DNA from: Palaemon carinicauda
Lineage: Eukaryota > Arthropoda > Malacostraca > Decapoda > Palaemonidae
Reading direction: 5' to 3'
NCBI RefSeq assembly: GCF_036898095.1
Contig: NC_090746.1
Span: 113,080,198-113,144,197 of the forward strand
DNA: 64,000 nt
Shown here: positions 29,101 through 41,100 of the stretch, piece after piece
How positions within the stretch are numbered: position 1 is the stretch's first letter
Layout of the letters: each line of letters starts with the position of its first letter
Made by a program: the position numbers and the translations under genes
Notes under the pieces: model-generated
The model's database searches: none
What the model saw: only the letters and a program-made list of their open reading frames with translations
What the model was told of the DNA's origin: nothing

Positions 29101-32100
29101 TTCTTTGTGTGTTTATCTTTGCCCTATATACTCTCTAACCATTCCTCCTCCTCCTATTTCTCTGTCTATCCTTTGAAGCTAACTTTCCTTCAGAGTGGGT
29201 ATATTCAGCCGTCTTTTCTCGCCCAAGTTTACACCACACTTCGAACTGCATTTGGTCATGGATGCTCAAGTTAAGGCGCCTGAAGACGTTGCAATCCGCC
29301 ACTGCAATCATCAAAGGGAGGGGGGGAAGGGAGAGGGAAAGGTATTCATCTTATTTTCCCATTACTAGTACATGAAGTAAAAAGACAAATCAGGCTATAT
29401 TACTCTATATGGTATTGTATAAGGCATTGGGAATTCAAGAATCAGCATTGCACATAGTACGATATGTGAGCATTTGAGAGTCACACTTGTATACTTTCAT
29501 CAACTTGGAGCCATAAAATGATAACAGGATTAGTGTTAATTGTGGGTGCAGGTAAGTGTAACATGACTGATAAGGGTAGAGAAAAGGACATTCATACTGA
29601 AATTTGATATAAAAGTATGGTACAGAAAAACTAGTGACTTAAGAGTTGGTGGATTAATACTTGATGCTATTCACAGTTAATGAATAAAATGTAAATAAGA
29701 TTAACCTTGGTCATAATTATGAAAACCAAAATACACAGTAATAAACTGATGGCTCAAAAAGTAAAATCTAAGACCATGAGCAAATACTTAAATCCCTTTC
29801 ATTCAAAACTAGACAATCTGAATTTTGAAGGCGAAAGAAATATTCACACTATTCAAAATTCCACACAAACGTGACCATCCAAGCCTCACCTTAACCTCCA
29901 ACAAACTCCAAGACACAAATCAAATAACAGCCCACATCTGAGCATTTTGACATGCCATTACACCTACCCTCACGTTCTTCCGGATCAACAGTACAGTTCC
30001 TGCGTTCACCAAAACATGGCCTTTTATCCATTCTTTTAACATGGCAGATATCACGGCTTGCAGCGGGAACCAAGAAATGACGAGCCCTTGTTATTGCACC
30101 TTCACCACAAGTCACAGAACAGGGGGACCAATCAGTCCACTGCGTTACAGCACATTCAGGACGAATCTGGAAAGTAAATTTATTAATGCAATGAAGTGCA
30201 TTTTTAATTTTTTGTTTTTTCACACAATTTATCCATCCCCTTTAAGACCCTCCTATCTTTCTACCTTCAGGAAATTTGAATTACCTGGTATACACCTCAT
30301 ATCAATCATTCTTTCCACAGGACCAAACCACCTCAAAATACTCTCATCATTTTGACTATGCTATTCTTTTTACCACTTCTGCATACAGTATCTCATTTCT
30401 TGCCTTGTCTATTCGTTTCACTTCATTTATACTAGGCAAATAGTTGATCTCAAAAGATTCAAATTTTTTTCTTTCATAGGCATCCAACATCCATTCTGTT
30501 CTACAAAGATGGCTTAACAATTATTTCAAATATTCCCATCTCAATTTCCATGGACAACTCTCAAAAGTCTTTTATAAACCTTTTACATGCATTCTACTAC
30601 CTTTCTAGCTTTTCCTATTCTGTGACTACCCTCTTCTCTTTACTTGCCATCATCTATCATAATTACGACAAGATACTTACACGGTACTTATCGACAACTT
30701 TCATTATCTCTATCAACATTCACTACTCCAGCTTCCAGATTTCCTTTTACAGTACTGTACTCTAATTACTGTACCTTACTCTTGCTTGCATTTAATCTCT
30801 ACTTTCTCCTCATGCAAAAACTTTCAAACTCTTATCAGCTTCTGCAGGTTCTCTACATTGTACCCAATCATTAAAGTAACATTTTAAAATGTCAACCATT
30901 TGAAATCCAATTCACAACTTTTTCATTCTTATCTCACAACTTCAAGCATACATTAACTCTCCTTTTTTTTAATCATTCCATTACTCTAAGCATGAAGATG
31001 TTGAACAGCAACAAAGACATTACACACCCTTGTATCAGACATATTTTCTCACCAAATCAATCAATCTTCTGCTTACATGCTTTTCTCCCATCATGAAACC
31101 TTTTATTGCTTTCAAGAACCTGCCTTCTAAAGCTTACATTCTCATTACTCTGCGTTGCCTCTTTATTCTTAAGCTTCTTCCTAGGTTCATGTAAGCCCCC
31201 AAAAAACATCTTCTTCCCTTTGCTTTTAAACTTCCCACATAACTTTCATATTGAACACTTGATGCACACATCCTTCTTCGCCTTATGCATTAAGTGTTAA
31301 AGAATAGTGAATTGGCACACCAGAGTGTTAAAATCACATTATATCTAAGAAAAAGCAGTATGTATGCAAAACACAAGATGAAGAGCTTTAGGATACCCTT
31401 TAAAAATCCTGGTAAATGAGGATAGGTGGAGACCTAGACCTGGTAGGAGTTAAGAAGACAGTACACTCAAAAGAGGATAGTGGAGATAACTAATTTCATG
31501 TCTAACCCTATTATGGGAAAATCTTGTACAGTATAAGAAATGTTATGATTGTGAATGACAAGAACCTTTGAGGATTCAGAGTTATGAAGAATTACATTTA
31601 AGGCAAAGATAGCAACAGGTAAAATGTTTAATTGCTAATAACCACCATGAATCCCACTGTGAATTAAAATTGTTCCGATTTGGAGCCTAATACTCTTCTG
31701 CTCATCTTTAACAGTAAAAAAAAATCTCTAATATTTATATTAACTTTTTTTCTGGCTTTCCTTTAAGCAACAAAAATTTATTTGTGTAAATTACATCTGT
31801 CCACCAAAAAAATAGTAAATGAAAGAGGAAAACCAAGTACGAACAAATCCCATTCTTAAAAACGAGAAACATGATATTTTAATTCTAAAATAAATTTTTG
31901 AATATACTTACCCGGTGAATATATAATAGCTGCAACTCTGTTGCTCGACAGACACATACATAAAAAACTCGCGAGCGATCGCTATGCAGGTTGCGGGTGT
32001 GCCCACCAGCGCCAACTGTCGGCCAGATACCACTCTCGGATGTAAACAAAACCTTCAATTTCTTCTCATCCCACTGCGTCTCTATTGGGGAGGAAGGGAG

Positions 32101-35100
32101 GGTCATTTAATTTATATATTCACCGGGTAAGTATATTCAAAAATTTATTTTATAATTAAAATATCATTTTTAAATATTTAACTTAGCCGGTGAATATATA
32201 ATAGCTGATTCACACCCAAGGAGGTGGGTAGAGACCAGAGTTAATTATGTTTACAGCGTATAAGCTAAGAGTTTTTTCATTTTGGCAGTTATCAATATAA
32301 CAAAACCAAAATAAATAGGTACCTGGTGAGGAAGTTGACTTAGACGATTACTCTGCCTTGTAAGTCTGTCTTCCTCACGGAGCCCAGCGATCCTCTTAGG
32401 ATGCTGACAGACTCCCAGGAGCTGAAGTATCAAGGGCTGCAACCCATACAACAGGACCTCATCAAACCCCTAATCTGGGCGCTCTCAAGAAATGACTTTG
32501 ACCACCCGCCAAATCAATCAGGATGCGAAAGGCTTCTTAGCGTTCCGAACAACCCATAAAACAATATTAAAAACATTTCAAGAGACAGATTAAAAGGATA
32601 TTGGAATTAGGGAAGTGTAGTGGTAGAACCCTCACCCACTACTGCACTCGCTGCAACGAATGGACCCAGTGTGTAGCAGTCCTCGTAAAGAGTCTGGACA
32701 TCTTTTAAGTAAAATGACGCGAACACTGACTTGTTTCTCCAAGAAGTCGCGTCCATAATACTTTGCAGAGATTTATTTTGCTTGAAGGCCACGGAGGTTG
32801 CTATATCTCTAACTTCGTGCGTCTTAACCTTAAGCAAACATCGGTCTTTCTCATTCAAGTGAGAATGAGCTTCTCGTAATAAAAAAAATCTGATAAAATA
32901 TGACAAAGAATTCTTTGACATAGGCAATGAAGGTTTCTTAACTGAGCACCATAATGCCTCAGATTTCCCTCGTAATGACTTAGTACGAGCTAAATCGAAC
33001 TTAAGAGCTCTAACAGGACATAATACTCTTTCCAGTTCGTTGCCTACGATCTCTGATAAGCAAGGAATATCAAAAGATTTAGGCCAAGGACGAGAAGGCA
33101 GTTCATTTTTGGCCAGGAAACCAAGTTGAAGTGAACAAGTGGCTTTTTTCTGTAGAAAAGCCGATGTTCTTACTGAAGGCATGAAGTTCACTGACCCTTT
33201 TAGCCGAAGCCAAGCACACTAGGAAAAGTGTCTTGAGGGTGAGATCCTTCAGGGAGGCTGAATGTAATGGCTCAAACCTGTCTGACATGAGGAACCTTAG
33301 GACCACGTCTAAGTTCCATCCAGGAGTTGCCAAACGACGTTCCTTAGAGGTCTCGAAAGACTTAAGGAGATCTTGGAGATCTTTATTGTTGAAAAGATCT
33401 AAGCCTCTATGTCGAAAGACCGAAGCCAACATGCTCCTGTAGCCCTTAATCGTGGGAGCTGAAAGGGAGCGAACCTTTCTCAGATGTAAAAGAAAATCTG
33501 CGATTTGGGCTACAGAGGTACTGGACGAGGACACAGATGCTGACTTGCACCAGTCTCGAAAGACTTCCCACTTCGACTGGTATACTCTAATGGTAGAAGC
33601 TCTCCTAGCTCTTGCAATCGCACTGACTGCCTCCTTCGAAAAACCTCTAGCTCTTGAGAGTCTTTCGATAGTGTGAAGGAAGTCAGACGAAGAGCGGGGA
33701 GGCTTTGATGGACATTCTTTACGTGGGGCTGACGTAACAGATCTACCCTTAGAGGAAGACTTCTTGGAAAGTCTACCAGCCATTGAAGTACCTCGGTGAA
33801 CCACTCTCTCGCGGGCCAGAGGGTAGCAACCAACGTCAACCTTGTCCCTCCGTGAGAGGCGAACTTCTGCAGTACCTTGTTGACTATCTTGAATGGTGGG
33901 AATGCATATAAGTCCATAAAAGACCAATCCAGTAGAAACGCGTCTATGTAGATTGCTTCTGTATCTAGGACTGGAGAGCAAAAGATTGGTAACCTTTTGG
34001 TCAACGAGGAGGCAAAGAGGTCTATGGTTGGTTGACCCCAAGAAGCCCAAAGACTCTTGCCCACGTCCTTGTGGAGGGTCCATTCCGTGGGTATCACCTG
34101 ACCCCTCCGACTGAGACAGTCTGCCAAGACGTTCAAGTCCCCCTGGATGAAACTCGTCAACAGGGAGATGCCTCGAATTCTAGACCATAAGAGAAGGTCC
34201 CTTGCGATCTCGAGCAGCGTGAAGGAGTGTGTGCCTCCTTGCTTGGAGATGTACGCCAAAGTTGTGGTGTTGTCTGAGTTGACCTCTACCACTTAGTTTC
34301 AAAGACGCTTCCTAATATCATCAAGGCCCAAACCCGACGCGTCTGAGGACAACACGTGGTTTGGGTTCTTGACTGCTAGGGATAGTCCCTCTCTCAGACT
34401 GATATTGCTGACCCACCATTTCAGGCATGCCTTTATTGGTTCGGAGACTGGGAATGATACCGTCTCTAATGTCTTGTCCTAGTTCCAGTGAGAGGCTAGA
34501 TGGAACCGGAGAGGCAGAAGGGGTAGTCTCCCTAGTGAGACAAACTGCTCCAGGGATGAGAGAGTCCCTACGAGACTGTTCCAACTCCTGACTGAATAAA
34601 CGTTTTCTTTTCAGCATTAGTTGGACTTCGAGCAGGGCTTGACTGCGAATCTCCATCCCCAAAAATAGAATAATCTGGGATGGGATCAGTTGGGACTTTT
34701 AGGTTGACCACAAGTCCCAACTCCCTGGCCAGACTCAACGTCCAATGTAGATCCTGCAGACAGTGAAGGCTGGACGATGCTCTGAGAAGCCAGTCGTCCA
34801 AGTACAGGGAGGCTCGGATCCCCGATAGCTCGAAACTGGTACCCCACATTCCTGTAAACAAACCTCAGAAACGGTTGGGAATCCGGGTGTATAGGAATGT
34901 GGAAGTATGCCTCCTGAAGGTCGAGAGAGACCATCCAGTCGCCTTCCATAAATGCTGTCAAGACAGCCTGGAAGACTTCATCGTGAAGTTTGTCTTGACA
35001 ATGAACACATTGAGCGCACTTGCCTCTTACGTACTCCTGCAGTGAACATGGCTGCCAAATCATGGAGCCATCCCTGAGGGACTTGTTCCTGCAGAGAACG

Positions 35101-38100
35101 TGGTTGTCAGATCATTGGAGCCATCTCTGAAAGCCTTGTTTATGCATGACATAATTGTACAGCAAAACTTCAAAGGCTCGAAAACAGCTGTGAAGTTGAC
35201 CTGTAAAATCTTGGAGCGTCTCATGGCCAGGCGCCAGGGAGAGTCTATGAGGTTTGAGAAGTCTATCTGGGCAGAGGCAGGAACTCCCAAGCCGAGAACT
35301 TCTCTCGTGTCATATCAGACTCTCGCTCTATAAGTCAGTTTAAAAGAAGGGAAAGCAAAGGCTGTATCCCCCAAACTCCTCCTGGTGATAAACCAGTCGC
35401 CTAGCAAACGTAAAGCTCTCTAGGAGAGCGAAAGAGCACTAGCTTATAAAACAACGACTTCGAAGTAGCTAGGCCTAGTGTAAGCTCTGACGTTTAGGCG
35501 AACGAGGAGCAGCAGTTACAAAAAGATCCGGACAAAGATCCTTAAAAATCAGCATGATTTATTTAAAGTCCATAGAGGGCTAAGCAGCTTTAGGCTCCTC
35601 TCCGTCTGACAGAGTCCTCAAGGGAATATCAGTAGGAGGGGGAACAGCAACTTCCTCATCTGAAGGAACCTTGTCCGATAATAGCTGAGTCTCAAGCAAG
35701 GGAGAGACCTACCGTGGTGGCAATGCTTTACAAGCAGAGTCCACACGCACTGGTGCATTAGTAGCGGACCAGGACGCAACGTCATGTAACTGCTTGACAG
35801 TCTGTGAACTGTCAACAACAACAGGTGCGAGAGACCAGGACGCAACGTCATGTAACTGCTTGACAGTCTGTGAACTGTCAACAACAACAGGTGCGTGAGG
35901 ACGCACAGCGTCCACTCGAGACTGCTTTGACCGCTTAGACTGAGCAGTCAAAACAACTCTAGAATGCGGAGGTTGACGCTCAGCGTCAAAACAAGTCAAC
36001 TCCGATTGTTAGCGAACGTCCTGAACGTCAACAGGAGCATCAGCAAGTGGCCTAACGTCCAAATGTGGCTGAAAATCCACACGAGACCGCATCGAGTGTG
36101 GTTCTAAACAACCTGACTGACGTGACTTAGCTACGCCAACGTCAACAGGACACACAAAGGAACGTTAGGGTGGCTGAAAGCCAGGATCTCAATGAGATAA
36201 ACGGCTAGGCTCAACGGACTTATCGGCAGAATAGTCTTCCATAAGGGAGGCAAGCTTATTCTGCATGTCTTGCCGTACAACCCATTTAGGATCAACGGAA
36301 ATGGTTGCGGTAAGAGACGAGGGTAACGTCTGTGACCGCAAAACCTTGCCAACAAAAAGACTCTCGGAGTCTGTGTTACGCTTTTGTTAGGCGGCGAGCA
36401 GTCTTCCGATGACTGCATAGGGTCAGAGCTGTCCTAATGGCTACAACCAGGACGCTGGACCTGTCCTGAAAGGACTGACTTTCGCTTAAGGGCCTCGAAA
36501 CCTTGTTTCAGGTTTCTTATGCGAAAAGCCTTCGGATGACGAGGAGAAAATCGTCTCTCTCGCCTTATGGTAGGGGTGATCTTGTTAAGATACACCCGAT
36601 ACCATAGAGGGAACGTCTGTTCGCTGATCAAGGCCTCTCGAACCCATAAGTCGTACGACATTACTTCTCCCCTGGGCTTGGGAGCTTGCAAGAGGTCCCG
36701 GACTAGGCGAACGACAGGCACGAACAGACGAACCCTCGGTCGCAACACTGATAACACTTTGCGCAATATCACTTTATCACTACGATTTTCTGTTTTGCAC
36801 TTATTTCACTGAAATCGAAACTTTTACTGATTTCTACCTGAAGCACGCAATTCTACCCTCATCAAAAGGTAGTACTGTAATTGCGAAATCAGTCGTATAA
36901 TGCAAGCACATTAATACCAGCAAAAAACAGTAAACATATTTTAAGATAAAAAATTCAGTGGCTGGGGAAGAGACTAAACACTAGTTCATTCAAAACTACG
37001 TTTTCAATCTCTCACCGTACATTGCCTGGGGACGAGAATAAAAAACTAAAAACGTTTTATCCTTTCTCCCCGTACAGAGACTAGGGACGAGAGTAACTCG
37101 AGAACAACGTTACCCGCTTGAACGGAACGTTTTCTCTCCTCTCTCTCCCTCCGTCTCTATCTTTCTCTCTCTCTCTCTCTCTTGATTTCGCACCTAAGAG
37201 AAGAGCCCACTTACGTTTCGTCAAAAAAACATGTTATTTGACCAAAGGAAAAAAACTGAAAGGTTTTTCAATTAAAAAGTTCCTTTAAAATAGAATCTAA
37301 AACATTTAAGCTTTGAAAGAAGAATGAACAAAACGTCAGAATCGATTTACTCTTTCTGCAAAGTGAAACCGTGATACTCTCTCTCTCTATCGTAACGATA
37401 GAGCGCAAACTGCGTAGCATAAATAAACTAAACGTTAGTTCATCTTTGAAACAGTACGAAGACTATTCAAAGAAAATCTTTCATAAAATATCTATTAAAA
37501 AATATTCATTTAAAAAGTTTTAAATCATTAGCTCTTTAAAAGCTATTTACGATTGAAAAGGGCTCAACGTTGTTTAACTTCGGTTTCCAAGTTAGGACCG
37601 CCTACTCTCAGGAAAGGTCGCATATAAACAAATCATTAAAATTTATTTTTATGTTTATTATAAATGGAAAGTTAATCGAAGAGGCCTAATAAAGGCGGTG
37701 AGATATAAAATATATAGAGGAAAATCTATAATTAATTTATAACGTGATAAGATAATTGCTAAAAGCCTAAACACACTTCCGTCTAAGGGAAGGGTCGGCC
37801 ATTTAAAAGTCAAAGAAAGTCCATACTCTCTTTGTCATCAAAAATTAAATCTATCCAAAAACGATTTCAAGGATTTATTTGAAGAAAAACACCTGTACTG
37901 CGAAAGCTCAAACCAAATTAAAGTACTTCACCAAATATGATGGGAAAAACTCCAGGTTCAACAGCGAGTAAAAGTACGTCTTGTCGACACGTCGACAGAG
38001 AAGAAATTGAAGGTTTTGTTTACATCCGAGAGTGGTATCTGGCCGACAGTTGGCGCTGGTGGGCACACCCGCAACCTGCATAGCGATCGCTCGCGAGTTT

Positions 38101-41100
38101 TTTATGTATGTGTCTGTCGAGCAACAGAGTTGCAGCTATTATATATTCACCGGCTAAGTTAAATATTTAAAATTTGTAGTTTTACTTCATAATTTTGATT
38201 AGGTATAAGATCTACAGTATATGGATAAAAATTTTTTGCTTTCCAAAGGTAATATAGCATGCATGGTACTGTATTTAAAACATCAGCAAATAAATGAAGT
38301 AATGGGTCTACTATAGATCAACATAATATAAGAATTCTTTATGCCCTAAAGTGGAATTGTTTCAAAAGAATGAAAGAATCATGGTTGGTGGAATACCATG
38401 GAACATCACATCCTAAAAACTTGGCTTTTGATTATGCCAATTTTTTTTTCTCAAAACCTTAAAACGGGAGCAAAACAATACTTACTTCAGCTTCTGAATC
38501 TTCATCACATAATGGTGTGTCAGCAACACAAGTCTCTTTTTCTGTTGTGGGTTTCAGACATTTTTTACGACCCATACGATTCAGATATCGTCGATTACGC
38601 ATGCGCAGACCTTCACCGCAAGTGGCTGAGCAATGCGACCAAGATGACCATTCTGTTGTGGCGCAGACACGTTGATCGAAGGACTCAATAATCTGAAAAA
38701 AGGGACTCCTATTACCTCTGTATGCGACACAAATTCAACAATAGCATGATTGATTGAATTAAAGATGGTAAACAATACGTGCCAATCCATCAATGAATAG
38801 AACGTACCTTATTAATCATAGTGATTTAAAGGTTGTTTATTCATTCAAAATAAAACTGATACATCTCGCAAAATCCTTCACTTCAGACAATAGTAATTCA
38901 GCCATAGAATTTTACAAAACCACATATAATTAAATATATCGGCACAAGTAGTTAGTCCTGTTCTTCAATGGAGTTGGAAAAAGTAGATATAATTTGTAAC
39001 TCGTGTATAAAAAGTTTTACAAAAACCAATAAATAACAAGACAGTAAGCTGCATCACAGCTAGGCATTAGAGCTAGAAGTATTGCCTTCTTTTTTGGACA
39101 ATAAATATCAATACATAAATTATAAACTAATTCAAATTACATGAACTTGCTTAAGAATCATATGATAAATCATTCATGAGCAAAAATCTAATACAAATAA
39201 ACTTAAAATCTCTTGGGAATTTTTATTTAATTCAATATATCTTATTTTCCCTTTCAAATAGCAGTGTTTTAAAAACTAGGTTTCTGGGCTCAATCCCTGT
39301 GCCGCGCAGTGAAATGCTCCTTATGCACCATTTCAAAGGAATATAACTGCTAATATTACCAGAGAAAAAATGTAAAGGAATGCTAGGTTGAACTAGCTCG
39401 CTCACCTAATGGTGTCGGTATAGACTGGGGCGAAATACCAGAGGTCTCGTACCATTTAGATTTCTCCTCTTCGAAATCCCCCAATAGTGAGGTGCCGTTC
39501 AACCTCCCCTGCCTCGCAGACCAGTACTACTAACTCAACCCACGCTTGCCCATCACTCCTTTCAAGCACCTGTTTGATATAAGTCCAAGTGTTTTATTTC
39601 GTGTGTTTCATTGGATTTATCATCAACTTTCTCTCGATGGCCGATTCCCAAGATACCCCATCGAAGTTAAGTACCTTATCCATGAGTTTTTAACGAGATT
39701 GGGCAGTGTCATCTTTGTTTTTATTATTTAGAAGTGTTTATATATGAGCGGCGTCCCCGTTCTTTCTTTCGCCTCTGCCCTTTGTCTCGTTAGTTCGTCC
39801 GTCTTTTATATTCGTTCGATCCTTTAGGAGTTTTTTCCTTATATTCATTTAGTACATAACTTTATGCTTTCATATAGCAATATTCATTTAGTACACCGAC
39901 TTTATGCTTTCATATAGCATTTATTTTATGTTATCCTATGATATCGGTGTTAGCGTTTCATCAGGAGTAGGTTATGTTGGTATGCCTGCATTCGTGCGTG
40001 TTGGTGGATAGCGTCAACATTGAGATTGTTTCGCTAGTCCTAGGAACTTTAATTTCGACCATCTCACTTATTATTAGTAAAACCTTTTGTTTTATTACGC
40101 TCCACCTAGTTTTACGTTTGGTTCGAGTGGGACTCTCGCGTATTTTGTTGTTTTTACTGTTCGATCTACCGCTTCAGTAACTAGGTTGGTACCCCTGCTT
40201 TCCATCTGCTGATGGCGTCATGCTTCCTCCCCTACCACTCGCCCGAGTCCCTCTCTCGCCATATTTTTTCTGCATGCCTAACCTTACTTACGTGATTTCG
40301 CTTTTAATTCATTAATTATTTTTATGTATTTGTGCATTGATATTATATTTATTGCTTACTCCGTTATGATCATATTTTTGGGATTTTCATGTCATGATTA
40401 GGGGATCTCCAGTTGGTAGCCCTGTCTACCACTGCGCACTGGCGATTTCCCTGTACCATTACACCCCCCCCCCCCCAACAAGTTGGGGAGGTTATTCCCC
40501 CCCCCCCCTTCAGTGTACACCCTTCCTCTCACTCGATGGTTGTTGGTTATGATTTACGGGTCAAGTATGCTTGTACCTCAGTCTTCCATCAACGTTCCGA
40601 CATATTGAGGATTGAGTATACCAACGGGGTATGACTTAGTCTCATTCATTCATACCAAGCGGTTTCGTCTCCCCCCTCCCGTCGCCATCGGTCGGGGAGG
40701 GGGAAGGCCGGGACCACCGGGGACTATCACACGTGATTAGTCGGTATATCTGCACCTTGGTGTAACCTTGCTTTTAATTACGGTTGTTAGAATGAGCACT
40801 TATATTAGGAGTGTCCTCCCCTACGGTACCTCATGCTATTATCGTCCGTATAGGACTTATTATATCCCATATCATTATTTTATATTCTACATGAATCATT
40901 ACCTTTGTCCCGGTACCTCAGGTAAGGTAGGGGGGGGTTCCACTGGCTCCCCCCGCGCTCTCCCGTTGTACCCTCCCGTCATCAGACATCGGAGCCGCCG
41001 AGCTCTTAACTACATGATCGGTTGACACTGACACGGTTTTGATTAATATCCTCCCTCCGGGAGTCCTATTCATTACAGACATTAGTTTTTTATCATAATT

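Larger units (their letters stand above)
31871..38172 (-). mobile_element. DIRS1-like retrotransposon, element 2 (same family as element 1, coding-defective)
   Basis: A 6.3-kb element in the F-spondin TSR2-TSR3 intron. Inverted repeats are 31871-32067 (197 bp, 3' end) and 37998-38172 (175 bp). They are identical by eye apart from one C/G near the tip and the non-shared outer bases. The internal complementary region is 32112-32207. Gag, RT and YR are recognisable and align with element 1, but are broken by frameshifts and large deletions. About 1.2 kb between the gag remnant and the 5' repeat has no counterpart in element 1. Confidence 0.92.
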
